From Planctomycetaceae bacterium (GTDB lineage: Bacteria; Planctomycetota; Planctomycetia; Planctomycetales; Planctomycetaceae): a stretch of 27,291 nucleotides of DNA. Below the pieces are notes generated by a model. It ran no database searches. It was given only the letters and a program-made list of their open reading frames with translations, and was not told the origin of the DNA. A program made the translations under genes and the position numbers. This document shows positions 1-8,439 of the stretch, piece after piece; the stretch's first letter is position 1; the number at the start of each line of letters is the position of its first letter. The stretch is from NCBI GenBank assembly GCA_003503535.1, contig DOCI01000131.1:16608-43898 (forward strand), written 5' to 3'.

Positions 1-92
1 TCGCATGGACATCAAATGTCCTATAAACGATGTGTTTGCTTCTGCTGAACGCTTCAGGTAATTTTTGAATAGGCTCGACCGAAGGAATCGTC

Positions 93-360
93 ATGAAACG
101 ATTTAGACTTTTCATGATGGCACTGGTATGTCGGATCTCACGGGCCAAGGCCGATGAACCTCGTGACTTCTCGCAACTGCAACTCACATTCTTCGTAACG
201 ACGAATCGTCCCGTGCTGGTCGAAAACTGCTACGAGTGTCATGCGACCGGGGGGAAAATGTGCAGGGCGGATTGTGTGTGGGGCATCGCGCAGGCTTGTT
301 ACGAGGTGGCGACAGCGGACCGGCCGTCGTGCCGAATCAGGCTGAGAAAAGTCTGCTCTC
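93..360 (+). pseudogene. Remnant of planctomycete cytochrome-c (PSD1-type) gene, 5' end only
   Basis: The ORF opens after a good ribosome site (AAGGA, 8 bases before ATG 93) with an N-terminus like a secreted protein. It then reads RPVLVENCYECHATGGK, the CxxCH haem-binding start of planctomycete cytochrome-c proteins (PSD1/DUF1549/DUF1553 type). About base 260 the reading frame shifts: the next expected stretch, GLLRGGDSGPAVVP followed by EKSLL, is in another plus frame. The family's usual product is several hundred residues long and only about 90 codons remain. The homology stops where transposase-like sequence starts, near base 361. In these bacteria such proteins are exported and often stand next to ECF sigma/FecR modules, like the one that faces it here. 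The family call rests on the motif and the downstream GGDSGP block. The gene is clearly broken. Confidence 0.75.
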
Positions 361-550
361 AAGGCATCTCGATTATCTCACAGTCGAGTTTATGAATTAT
401 TACAACACAAAAAAAATCCAAATGGAACGGGAGCACCTGCCACTGATTCGGGAGGAACCTGGTGAAATGGCGACAATTTCCATCGATCTGATTGATGTTA
501 GAAAATACGTTGGAGGCTTGATCAAGTCGTTTGATCGGAAGGCTGCTTGA
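361..550 (+). mobile_element. Decayed integrase-type transposase, 3' end (copy 1)
   Basis: The frame ending at TGA 548-550 reads HLDYLTVEF, then NYYNTKK, and ends in VRKYVGGLIKSFDRKAA. This matches the C-terminus of the copies at 12311-12871 and 14944-15081, which also end in GGLIKSF or GSLIKSF, then K-A/V-A and a TGA within GGCTTGA. The pattern is the end of an rve-type (integrase core, DDE) transposase common in planctomycetes, after the conserved ECL..FIVFG..HL block. Only the last 60 or so codons are present, and they are fused in frame to the second frame of the cytochrome-c remnant. No terminal inverted repeats or target duplications could be recognised. Confidence 0.65.
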
Positions 551-684
551 CCGGCCATTCCATGAATTTCGCCAGCTATCTTTATTTTTTCAATAAGCAA
601 AATCCTTAATGACGAAGTTTCCAACCGTAAGCTGGTAAGTTCGTACGTATCGCTGACTTGAACTTGTGTCTAAATATTATCGGT

Positions 685-1518
685 CTAGTTATATCGTCTC
701 CAGGCCCAGATTCCCGTGATACAACCAACGAGCAATGCTATTAGAGACTGCCACAGCCAGCGATAGGAGGTTGGCTCTGCTGGGGGGAGGTACCTCGGTC
801 GATAGAGCAGGGCAGTACGTGCCTGTTCAGAAGGAAGATGAGGCAATTCATCGGCTTCGATATCGATTCGGTGCAGTTTGATTGTTGCTGCCGACTGTGC
901 ATCGCTCTGTTCAAGCCCCATTCGAACGAGCGTCACATCAGAATCACTGACGGGAAGTGTGGCCAGTTCATGAAATTCGGCCTGTAAATCATCAGCTGCA
1001 GAATAAATGATTTCATCGTTGATTCGCTGGATTTGTAACCTGCCATCCATTACAGATTTATTGGGAACATCAAAAAGTTTAGCGGTTGGAATGCGTTTGC
1101 CGTCGTCAACTCTGGCAGCGAATACACCATAGACATCTCTTCCATCGGGACGCAATCGCCGATTGATTGAGGCGGCTGGGTCGTCTGTTGTCCCCATCGA
1201 TACATAAATTGTTGGTCCACTTCCGTAACCACTTTTTGGCTGAGTCCAGTTCGTTATCGAATAATCGATAGCGATCTTGAAGTCTCCCTGGATAAGAAAC
1301 CGGGGAGAAAATCCAACCATTTTGACGTTGTAACCAGCTGGTGCGGTGATTTTTAGTCCTTTGTCTGTTGGACTGAGAAGATTGACGGCTCCGGGGCCCA
1401 TCGGGACCAGGGAAAGATTATCAAAATGTCCGTTATGGAAATCCCAGGAATAACTGTTGGCCCACAGCGACGATGAAGACATGACAAGAACGCTTGCCAG
1501 AAGTAGTCGTGTGAACAT
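685..1518 (-). CDS. Exported protein with C-terminal membrane anchor, DUF1583-like
   Basis: The product has 277 residues when started at ATG 1516-1518. A longer reading from TTG 1605 would overlap the upstream gene by about 50 bases and put 29 extra residues before the signal peptide, so it is less likely. The sequence begins MFTRLLLASVLVMSSSSLWA, a typical Sec signal peptide. The middle is a mainly beta region (SYSWDFHNGHFDNLSLVP, later GFSPRFLIQGDFKIAIDYS, then RMGLEQSD and IKLHRIDIEAD) resembling planctomycete DUF1583-type domains that describe a low-affinity ligand-binding sandwich. The C-terminus has one hydrophobic helix, WLWQSLIALLVGCITGIWAW, then RRYN, which fits a periplasmic domain anchored with a short cytoplasmic tail. 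It is the last gene of the sigma/FecR/WD40/pseudopilin unit, 35 bases after the pseudopilin stop. Function is unknown and the family assignment is tentative. Confidence 0.8.
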   Translation of the reverse strand: MFTRLLLASVLVMSSSSLWANSYSWDFHNGHFDNLSLVPMGPGAVNLLSPTDKGLKITAPAGYNVKMVGFSPRFLIQGDFKIAIDYSITNWTQPKSGYGSGPTIYVSMGTTDDPAASINRRLRPDGRDVYGVFAARVDDGKRIPTAKLFDVPNKSVMDGRLQIQRINDEIIYSAADDLQAEFHELATLPVSDSDVTLVRMGLEQSDAQSAATIKLHRIDIEADELPHLPSEQARTALLYRPRYLPPAEPTSYRWLWQSLIALLVGCITGIWAWRRYN

Positions 1519-1553
1519 GAGATTGTGCCTTTTTGATCTTGCGAGCAATGAAA

Positions 1554-2591
1554 TTAAAAATCCGCAAGGACTTCCTCGCCGTGAATTGTTCCAAGTCCCT
1601 GCCAAATCGACGGATCGATATTTTCGTTAAAGAAACGGACACCTCCATCCCCAAGCAGGGCGTTGACTCCACTGGAGTGGCGACTCGATGCAGCCATGCC
1701 GACTCCATCCCAGGTGAACCCATTTTTGCAACTCACACTGTTCGGATTCACCAGATGGTTATAACGGGTCCAGTTAAAGTTGCCCTCCAGCCAATTCTGT
1801 CCGGCATCAACATTCTGAGGATAGGCGGCACTCGTTTCAGGAGAGAGGCTTTGACAAAACTTTTGAAATGTCTCTTCACTCCAGATGCCAGCAATGTTGT
1901 AGATATCGGACAACGAATCATAGACATCATGATTCATCGTCCCTTTGCAGCGTTCGCTGAACATTACGGTATTAGAAAGTCCGTCAGAAACCATGCCGAA
2001 GCGAACGCTACTGTTTTGGCCGAACATACCATTACCATTTCTACCGTGCCAGCCTCCACCGTTGCAGGAGCGATAATTATTGTGTCCCCACATCACTCCC
2101 AAGAGACGATCGATATCGGAAGGACATACAAATGTGCTGATGACCGTAATCGCTGCCGGACCATTCACGGCACTGAGACCACCACTCGCAATGCAGTCGG
2201 GTTCTGTTATGCCCGAATTGATATAGGGGTGAAAGGGGGCAACGTTAAAATCGATCAGGTCATAAACGTTAGCCTGTTCCAGATATGGGAGAAACTGAGA
2301 GTGAGCTGAATATCGTCTGTCATTCAATGTCCCAAGTGAGGAAACAATGCCATCGTTGTCGGATCCACAGCCGAAGGGTAGTACATTGTGCACTTCATGA
2401 TAGCTGTTCAACGCAATACCAATTTGCTTGAGATTGTTTGCACAGCTCATCCTTCGTGCTGTTTCTCGAACCTTTTGAACCGCAGGCAGCAACAATGCGA
2501 TCAGCAAACCAATCACAGACAATGTGACCAGCAGTTCTATAATTGTAAAAGCCCGGTGACGATTCTTATTCACCTGCGATGCTCCAGACAT
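1554..2591 (-). CDS. DUF1559 pseudopilin-like protein
   Basis: The product has 345 residues from ATG 2589-2591. An earlier in-frame ATG would sit far inside the WD40 gene. Near the N-terminus stands a type IV pilin/pseudopilin signal, RAFTIIELLVTLSVIGLLIALLLP, with the conserved E five residues into the hydrophobic helix. After it comes the DUF1559 hallmark R-RMSCANNLKQIGIALNSYH. The C-terminus carries the family's H-to-DG motif: HSSGVNALLGDGGVRFFNENID, with a final GEEVLADF. DUF1559 proteins are thought to be processed by prepilin peptidase and to sit in the envelope; their exact role is not known. The start overlaps the WD40 stop by 26 bases, implying translational coupling. Its helix (VTLSVIGLL) differs from the near-consensus VVIAIIAIL of the two other DUF1559 genes here, so it is a distinct paralogue bound to this unit. 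Confidence 0.93.
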   Translation of the reverse strand: MSGASQVNKNRHRAFTIIELLVTLSVIGLLIALLLPAVQKVRETARRMSCANNLKQIGIALNSYHEVHNVLPFGCGSDNDGIVSSLGTLNDRRYSAHSQFLPYLEQANVYDLIDFNVAPFHPYINSGITEPDCIASGGLSAVNGPAAITVISTFVCPSDIDRLLGVMWGHNNYRSCNGGGWHGRNGNGMFGQNSSVRFGMVSDGLSNTVMFSERCKGTMNHDVYDSLSDIYNIAGIWSEETFQKFCQSLSPETSAAYPQNVDAGQNWLEGNFNWTRYNHLVNPNSVSCKNGFTWDGVGMAASSRHSSGVNALLGDGGVRFFNENIDPSIWQGLGTIHGEEVLADF

Positions 2592-5500
2592 AAACTCGCC
2601 CCTCTTTCGTGGCGGCAATAACTCGGTGACCATCAGGGGAGACATTCAAATCGTCTACTGATTGAGTCGGTACACTGAATTCAGCCAAACGATTCAGTGA
2701 CTTGGCTTCATCGATAAAAATACCGTTTCCAAAACGTTTGCTGATGAGGAGTTGGCCATCATTGATCAGATTAGGATTGTAGACACCATTTTGACGCGTT
2801 AAATCTTGCAAACATTTCCCTGTGGAAACGTTCCAGCGGCAGGTCTGACCATCCGCTCCACAGGAAATGATTTCCGTTCCGCTGGCATTAAAGCACGCAC
2901 CAGTCACATTCACTCGATGCCCGTTGAATTTCCTCAGCAACTTTCCAGTTGAACTGTCCCAAAGTTGAAGATCAGCCGGATATTTCCAGCCACGTTCATC
3001 AAACGTACTCGTCAGTAACTGCTGACCATCTGGCGAAAAGGTAACAAAGCGAACGGAGTTCTCGTGAGGAATGGTCAGCGTGTTTTTTCTCGTCGCAAAG
3101 TCCCAGATTTTGACCGTCTTATCCTCAGAGCCCGAGGCGACCCAGTTTCCATCACGAGTGAAGGCGAGGCACCAGACGCGTGCCTTGTGTCCATAACGTT
3201 TTTCAATTCTTCGCATCTGATCCAGATCCCAGAATACCACTCCAGATCCAAAGCCGACCGTCACTGCTCGGTTCCCAGTTGGCGATAATGCCCCACCAGC
3301 AATGCCTTCTCCATCATTTTCAATAGACGCAATTAACTTTGTCTGATCAACATCCCAAACGCAAAGCTGTTGATCGTGCCCCCCGGTCACCGCTTTGAGC
3401 CCCTTTGAGTCCAGTGCCGCAAATCGAACCTGTCCCTCGTGCCCGGGTAGCATTTTAGGAGGGTCCGGGCTTTGCCAATATCTCTCGACATCGCCAGAAA
3501 GTGTGGCTGCCAGGAGCGAACTTCCGTCTTCCGCAAATTGCAGATCAGCGACGGGTTGACCCAGGTAGACGACTGACAATTCGCGGAAGTTGGTGAGATC
3601 GAATGTTTGCAGATATCCATTTGCAGTCCCTACTGCCAGGACTTTTTGGTTGGGGCTGAATGCAACTGATGTGATGCCCAAATCGGGAAAACACTCATTT
3701 GAAGTCTCTATTGGAGCATGCATGGGAATGCCTTTAAATTGCACCATATTCTCTTTTACAGTCCCATTCCAGACAGATTTCCCCACTTTCATATCCCAAA
3801 GAATAAGGTGCCCACTCCGATCGCCACTGACCAGCCAGCGGTCATCTGGACTGAATTCCACAATTTGTACTGCATCCTTGTGTTCATTCAGGATGAACTG
3901 TTTTTCACGATTGACGACATCCCAGACAATGACCGTGTGATCCTGACTTGCGGTGGCCGCCCGTAGAGAGTTCGATGAGAAATCGATTGACCAGATTCGA
4001 CCTGTCTGATCTGGTCGAGTGACCTTATTTTCGGGTTGAGTCAGATCAAACCAGATTGCTTGTCCATTTTCGTCCCCGACCAGCAATACCTGATGATCGG
4101 GAGACTCTGTCATTGCAGTAATGGCCGACTCGGAAGCGGAGAATCTGGTAGGTGGCATAGACGAATTATCGTCCAGCATTTCAATCGATCCGGAACTGGT
4201 CCCGCAATACACATTCTGTTCAGAACCAGCCAATAACGTTGTGATATAAGTCGCGTCGGCTGATTCTTTGAAATTCGAGATTTTATATCGATGATCTGGC
4301 AGTCCAGTTGCCAGTTGTGTACTTCTAATATGATCCCCATCCTCCATTTTAAGAATTGTCTTTCGATCCTGACTGAAACGGGGTGCGACCAGTGGGGGCT
4401 GAGAGGGGATTTCTATAAGCCATCTTCTTTCGTCAGGATGCTCACGATCAAGCACAAGCAAGCCCCCTTCGGTTGTCCCTGCGATCCAATAACGGCCATT
4501 GGAATCAGATCCGAGTTTGATGACATACCCATGCTCCAGTTTTTTAAACTGACTCATTATGGAAATATCCATCGATCTTAACGTCAGGCTTCCATCATTT
4601 GCCGCCGTTACAAATTCCGTGGATTGTCCCGAGAATGCTCCTGACATAATCAAGTCGACTTTATTCGGCAAATCAACCGGAGTGGATGTCTCAGTCTTCG
4701 CGACCGCCAGGATTTCTCCTGTCGCTGTTGACAATCGATGGAGACTCAAGTCCTGTTGTTGACCCAAAACTGAGTTTTTGCTGGTTGCGAGAATTCGTAA
4801 TTCTGGTGGTAATTTCAATTCACTTTCGAACTCCAGGGAATCATTAGAGAATTGATACCAGCGAAGGAGATCTTTACTGTCCCTTGCCCAGAGACGATCA
4901 GGACTGCTGAATTTTACTTCCGAAGCGAATGATGCCTCGCCATTTGTTGCCTGGGCAAGAACATTCTGGCTGGCAATATCCCAGAGCAAAAGTTGATTAT
5001 CGTGCCCTAAACTAGCGAGTTGTTTGCTGTCAGGCGAGAAATCGAGCCCACCTGCAGGCAAGCGGTGCTGCTTTAAATAAACCGTTTTCCCTTCAGGCAA
5101 TGACCGAATAATAATTGACGAATCGTTGATGCCGTAAGCCAGCAGCTGACTGTCGGGACTGATCGTCAGCGCGGTCACGCCTGAAGGTTCATAAATTTCA
5201 TTCAGCAGTTGACCGCCAGGAATATCCCAAACCTGCAATAATTGTCCCTCTTCATTGACTGTTCGACTGATGACGACAAGTCGACCATCAGCGGAAACGC
5301 AAAGATGTTGAATCATAGGAGCGTTATAGACAACCGCATCTCGTTGCCCATTATAGTGCCGACTGCCAATCGAGCCTGATAGCGAATCTTTGGCAACTTG
5401 TACTGGCACGTATTCTGGATTGCTTACAGGTGAACTTGCCCGTGGCGTTTCTGGTTTTGACTTCTTAGCTGGTTCTTCACCAAGTACTGTTGGATTCGTG

Positions 5501-5649
5501 CTTACATCCTGTGTATTGACTGCAGCTTTTGATAAAACGGGCGGCTCTTTATTCTCGTTTTCTGCATGATCACATCCCGGCAACATTAATATGGTCAGGC
5601 TCAATGTCAGGAGAATTCGATGGGTGAGTAAAAATTTGACTGCCGTCAT
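2566..5649 (-). CDS. WD40-repeat lipoprotein, large, probably two propellers
   Basis: The product has 1027 residues. It starts with a lipoprotein signal: a basic/hydrophobic stretch and the lipobox LPGC with the lipidated Cys at residue 26. A low-complexity linker follows to about residue 90. The rest is WD40 repeats, with blade ends visible as VWDIPGG, LWDIAS, VWDVVN, LWDMKVG, VWDVDQT, FWDLDQM, IWDFATR, LWDSSTG, RWNVSTG and a last VWSIAG. At least ten are clear, and the length would fit two seven-bladed beta-propellers. Such proteins act as protein-interaction platforms, here tethered to a membrane on the periplasmic side. The ATG overlaps the FecR-like stop by four bases (ATGA), and the 3' end overlaps the pseudopilin. 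No enzyme motif was seen. Binding partners cannot be told from sequence, but the pseudopilin and the anchored protein encoded next are natural candidates. Confidence 0.93.
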   Translation of the reverse strand: MTAVKFLLTHRILLTLSLTILMLPGCDHAENENKEPPVLSKAAVNTQDVSTNPTVLGEEPAKKSKPETPRASSPVSNPEYVPVQVAKDSLSGSIGSRHYNGQRDAVVYNAPMIQHLCVSADGRLVVISRTVNEEGQLLQVWDIPGGQLLNEIYEPSGVTALTISPDSQLLAYGINDSSIIIRSLPEGKTVYLKQHRLPAGGLDFSPDSKQLASLGHDNQLLLWDIASQNVLAQATNGEASFASEVKFSSPDRLWARDSKDLLRWYQFSNDSLEFESELKLPPELRILATSKNSVLGQQQDLSLHRLSTATGEILAVAKTETSTPVDLPNKVDLIMSGAFSGQSTEFVTAANDGSLTLRSMDISIMSQFKKLEHGYVIKLGSDSNGRYWIAGTTEGGLLVLDREHPDERRWLIEIPSQPPLVAPRFSQDRKTILKMEDGDHIRSTQLATGLPDHRYKISNFKESADATYITTLLAGSEQNVYCGTSSGSIEMLDDNSSMPPTRFSASESAITAMTESPDHQVLLVGDENGQAIWFDLTQPENKVTRPDQTGRIWSIDFSSNSLRAATASQDHTVIVWDVVNREKQFILNEHKDAVQIVEFSPDDRWLVSGDRSGHLILWDMKVGKSVWNGTVKENMVQFKGIPMHAPIETSNECFPDLGITSVAFSPNQKVLAVGTANGYLQTFDLTNFRELSVVYLGQPVADLQFAEDGSSLLAATLSGDVERYWQSPDPPKMLPGHEGQVRFAALDSKGLKAVTGGHDQQLCVWDVDQTKLIASIENDGEGIAGGALSPTGNRAVTVGFGSGVVFWDLDQMRRIEKRYGHKARVWCLAFTRDGNWVASGSEDKTVKIWDFATRKNTLTIPHENSVRFVTFSPDGQQLLTSTFDERGWKYPADLQLWDSSTGKLLRKFNGHRVNVTGACFNASGTEIISCGADGQTCRWNVSTGKCLQDLTRQNGVYNPNLINDGQLLISKRFGNGIFIDEAKSLNRLAEFSVPTQSVDDLNVSPDGHRVIAATKEGRVYVWSIAGE

Positions 5650-6998
5650 CTGGCGTTCTTTCCATTAAGAATTTCATTGGACTCGTTGACCTTCGATTGA
5701 CCGCTTCGTTCAACCCCAATGTGATTGATCATGAAAATCCTGGACTCACTTTCTCCGCGGAAAACAATCTGAGTAGGAATTCGCCCGAGTGACTCGGGAG
5801 CCGTTTTTTCCATCTGCAATTGAAACTCCGAGAGCGGAATACTTATCGTCTGCCATTGTCCAGTAGACGACTCCCAGAGAATGGGATTGGCATAGCAGTA
5901 AGTGAAATGCGAGTCCACTTCGCCATAGGTTTTGACATCGAGAGAAATATGGAACCAGCCAGGTGGTTCTAACAGGAATGCCAGGTGCAATACGGAGTCG
6001 TCATGCCATGTGAATAATCCTGACTCTGACTTCTGGGAACTGATTTGAAATGCTGATGTTCGATCCTGGCTCTCCGAAACAGCTGCGACTGCACTTTCCT
6101 CTTCAACTGAGCGTCCCATCCAGCCTGAAGGCAGGCCATTCTTGAAATCAACTGACCACTCTGGCTTGGCCAGAGGATATTTTACTATTTTCATTGGAGA
6201 CTTTTCTGTCACGGGAAGAAATTCTCCTGCAGAAACAGCTGTAGAGGAATTATCGAAGTATCGAATGACCTCGACTTTCCCCTCGGAAACTGCGACCTGG
6301 CTTTGTTCTGGTAATGAGAGCAATTCCAGTTCCGTTCCAATGACTCGGACTTGAGCATTTGACATATGAAATATCCGAGGATATCCAGTTCGCTGAGGTG
6401 TGACTTTGGCATACAAACTTCCTCGCGAAATGTTGACTTCAGATTCGGAGGAAGAAGGCAAAATAAGTTCAGAGAGTGACCGTAAATTAAGCTCCGTCTG
6501 ATCCGGGAATCTCAATTTGGCAGAGCTCACTCTTTCTGTCTGAATTCGATCTCCCGGTTGCAACATGACAGGATTGCGAATAAGGTCGTCTGGAAGAATC
6601 CAGATCTTATCCTGCTGGCCACGAATGATACTCACCCGTCCTGAAGCACTGACGATTTGTGCTGGTTCTTCATCAGTAGGAGATTGCCATCCCATCCAAA
6701 CCAGAGTTATTGTAAGAACCGACATTGCAACAAAACCAATCGTCCAGCTGGCCCGACTTTGTTGTATTGGATTGGCTCTGACAACTTTCTCTTTGGATTT
6801 AATAATCGAATCAGACTTGAAAGAGAGATGCCAGTTTAATTGGGTGTGCATCTGACAAAATAAAACATATTGGCGGCGAAATTCAGGTTCGCTCTGCAGG
6901 AGTTCTGTGAACCGTACTTCCTGCTCATTTGAAATTGATTCTTCCACCATTGCATTAAGGAGAATCGACCATTCCTCAGGTTGTTTGAGCCTGCTCAT
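5646..6998 (-). CDS. FecR-domain transmembrane regulator (putative anti-sigma)
   Basis: The product has 450 residues from ATG 6996-6998, which overlaps the sigma stop as ATGA. A start 12 codons upstream would lie inside the sigma gene and has no support. Residues 1-60 form a short cytoplasmic helical region (EEWSILLNAMVEESIS, RFTELLQSEPEFRRQYVLFC) as in planctomycete anti-sigma-like proteins. One membrane helix follows at about 85-104 (WTIGFVAMSVLTITLVWMGW). A periplasmic FecR domain then spans about 115-250 (SASGRVSIIRG, LQPGDRIQT, LNLRSLSEL, ISRGSLYAKV, VRVIGTELELLS, VAVSEGKVEVIRY). The C-terminal 170 residues are a beta-rich domain of unknown type (GWFHISLDVKTYG, WQTISIPLSEFQL). The layout fits a membrane sensor that holds or activates the sigma factor. 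Its binding to the sigma is inferred from gene order. Confidence 0.88.
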   Translation of the reverse strand: MSRLKQPEEWSILLNAMVEESISNEQEVRFTELLQSEPEFRRQYVLFCQMHTQLNWHLSFKSDSIIKSKEKVVRANPIQQSRASWTIGFVAMSVLTITLVWMGWQSPTDEEPAQIVSASGRVSIIRGQQDKIWILPDDLIRNPVMLQPGDRIQTERVSSAKLRFPDQTELNLRSLSELILPSSSESEVNISRGSLYAKVTPQRTGYPRIFHMSNAQVRVIGTELELLSLPEQSQVAVSEGKVEVIRYFDNSSTAVSAGEFLPVTEKSPMKIVKYPLAKPEWSVDFKNGLPSGWMGRSVEEESAVAAVSESQDRTSAFQISSQKSESGLFTWHDDSVLHLAFLLEPPGWFHISLDVKTYGEVDSHFTYCYANPILWESSTGQWQTISIPLSEFQLQMEKTAPESLGRIPTQIVFRGESESRIFMINHIGVERSGQSKVNESNEILNGKNAR

Positions 6999-7540
6999 GA
7001 ACGGACCTCGCTCGCAAGGGCTCGCTCGATACACTGTCGCAAAGTTTCTCGGATTCGCCGTAAAGATTCCGATACCGCATTTGCAGTTTTACCCATTTCA
7101 TCGGCGAGAGAATGAACAGCCACATCAGGTTGATAGCGTCTGGTAATTAACAGTCGTTGTTCTTCAGGTAATTTTTTCAGACAGGTGAGTAAAGCGTCTG
7201 CCCTCTGGTCGTAATGCTTTGATTCTTCATTCGCGATATCAGCGATTTGATTTATCAATTCTGCATCAAACTGAACCTTGCTTCGATGATGTTTCGAACG
7301 ATGGGCCAGAACCTGCAACTGTGCAATCTTAAACGCCCACGCGAAGAAGTTTGTGCCGGGTTGAAAGGTATGTCGTTTTCTCCACAAAATAACGTTGGTT
7401 TCCTGCAAGAGGTCGTCCGCATCGCTCGGTCGACCAACAAGTGCCAGAATATAAGCGTGCAGTCGAAGCTGAGCCTGAGCGATCAGCCGGACATGCTCTT
7501 CAGATTCATTATCGGAGTTCTGATTTTTATTGTTATTCAT
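6995..7540 (-). CDS. ECF RNA polymerase sigma factor, Rhodopirellula/Verrucomicrobium type
   Basis: The product has 181 residues. Region 2 is seen as LRLHAYILALVGRPSDADDLLQETNV followed by ILWRKRHTF and FFAWAFKIAQLQVL (residues about 27-80), with the DADDLLQET core that binds the beta-prime clamp and the -10 recognition helix. Region 4 is LKKLPEEQRLLITRRY followed by SLADEMGKTANAVSESLRRIRETL (residues about 118-170), the helix-turn-helix for the -35 box. The VILWRK and FFAWAFKIA patterns are typical of the planctomycete/verrucomicrobial ECF group. It is the first gene of the unit and overlaps the FecR-like gene by four bases, the usual order of sigma then membrane regulator. Upstream on the minus strand lies an A/T-rich tract with a TATAAT at 7624-7619, a possible promoter, but no good -35 is visible. 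Autoregulation is plausible and not shown. Confidence 0.95.
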   Translation of the reverse strand: MNNNKNQNSDNESEEHVRLIAQAQLRLHAYILALVGRPSDADDLLQETNVILWRKRHTFQPGTNFFAWAFKIAQLQVLAHRSKHHRSKVQFDAELINQIADIANEESKHYDQRADALLTCLKKLPEEQRLLITRRYQPDVAVHSLADEMGKTANAVSESLRRIRETLRQCIERALASEVRS

Positions 7541-7786
7541 TGTGATGCGGTCTCTTTATTTAGTAAATAACTGCAAACCACGATATCCCACGGAAAAACG
7601 ATCTGGATTTTCTTTATAATTATAAAAAAAATTGTCGCTAACTTAGTATTCATAAAGCCGTGCCGTGGTAATTGTTAGCCGCTTAAGCGGTTCGGAATAT
7701 CCTAAAAGAGTAGGAAATCCAGCCGGTTCCTGATCGGACTTCCGACTCGTGGACGGCAGACCTGGACCGTCACGGAGAAACACCAT
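7541..7786. other. Non-coding region upstream of the sigma operon
   Basis: No gene is supported here. It contains the A/T-rich tract at 7610-7632 that probably holds the sigma-operon promoter. A perfect 12-bp palindrome, CCGCTTAAGCGG, lies at 7679-7690, about 140 bases upstream of the sigma start. The palindrome could be an operator or simply part of the decayed insertion that begins around 7787. Beyond these nothing stands out. Confidence 0.4.
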
Positions 7787-8100
7787 GGGCTAGAGGCTTT
7801 TTTCAGTCAATTTGATGATGGCACGAGGAGTCCGCGATCTGTATGTGATTGTGTTCTTGAATCTGCAAACTCAGGAAGCGGTTGTGACCGAATCGGCTTA
7901 CAGGCCAACGATTGGATGATTCGCATGCTGCGAGATTAACTCTGCCACAAAATGATTCTCATTCAGCTCGAAGAACGCTGCAAACGCTTTATTCAGACGG
8001 TCAAACACGAGTGCTTGAGCAAGTTCATCGTATTTGGGAATCAGCACCTCGATCATTTGGTTAGCGAGTTTGTGGATTAGTACTACAGGCATCGGTCGAG
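7787..8100 (+). mobile_element. Decayed integrase-type transposase with internal deletion (copy 2)
   Basis: Plus-strand frames read RDLYVIVFLNLQTQEAVVTES, then WMIRMLRD in a shifted frame, then RFIQTVKHECLSKFIVFG with QHLDHLVSEFVD, a stop, and YYRHRSS. These blocks are the beta-strand with the first catalytic region, and the ECL..FIVFG..HL block, of an rve-type transposase. The part between them, which in copy 3 holds the HDRDTKYTKKF stretch and its catalytic Asp, has been deleted. The first 100 bases align with the start of copy 3 at 12311, sharing GGGC-AG, a T-run and CAGTCAA, then FLNLQTQEA against FRNLQTREA. The copy has stops and frameshifts and cannot be active. From 8101 to 8365 only weak or no similarity was recognised and no gene is supported. 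Confidence 0.7.
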
Positions 8101-8365
8101 TTTGGTTCATGATCAACTGCAACCGGCTTGTGAAGCCCCAGAATCGTTGAACTACCGGGAGCTTCCGCTGAAGCGGAGCGCCCCCGCCACCCCGGAGGTC
8201 CTGTTCAAGATGTTACAGGAAATCCGATTTCCAATTGGAACAGGGTTTAGTCCAACCAGCTCCATTTACCTCTGATGAATTAGTTAGCGACATCGCTTCA
8301 CTAAGGTGCAAACTGGAATCCTGGAGGTTGCCTGGCAGAAGGTAGGAGCAGGTTTAAGAACCAGG

Positions 8366-8392
8366 TTGACGCGTTCGTCGGAAAGGTATAAT
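8366..8392 (+). promoter_or_regulatory. Candidate sigma-70-type promoter of the ars operon
   Basis: A TTGACG (-35) at 8366-8371 is followed after 15 bases by a perfect TATAAT (-10) at 8387-8392, about 48 bases before the arsR start. The spacing is shorter than the usual 17. The position directly before arsR and next to a probable ArsR operator supports it. Confidence 0.6.
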
Positions 8393-8396
8393 ATTC

Positions 8397-8412
8397 ATCG
8401 TAAAACGACGAT
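8397..8412 (+). promoter_or_regulatory. Candidate ArsR operator
   Basis: The inverted repeat ATCGT-N6-ACGAT begins four bases after the -10 box, so it covers the expected transcription start. ArsR/SmtB repressors bind imperfect dyads in this position and release them on binding As(III) or Sb(III). The site is inferred from symmetry and position only. Confidence 0.5.
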
Positions 8413-8439
8413 AAAGGTCATTTGTGATAAAGAGGTTTA

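Noticed and set aside
1533..2309. Plus-strand open frame of 258 codons opposite the DUF1559 gene
   Set aside because: It is antisense to a clear DUF1559 gene with full motifs, and its own product has no recognisable features.
2566..2645. Earlier start of the DUF1559 gene at 2645
   Set aside because: It would add 18 residues before the pilin signal and overlap deeply with the WD40 coding end; ATG 2591 fits the family better.
7898..8122. Minus-strand open frame of 74 codons
   Set aside because: The plus strand here carries the transposase ECL-FIVFG-HL block, which explains the open reverse frame.
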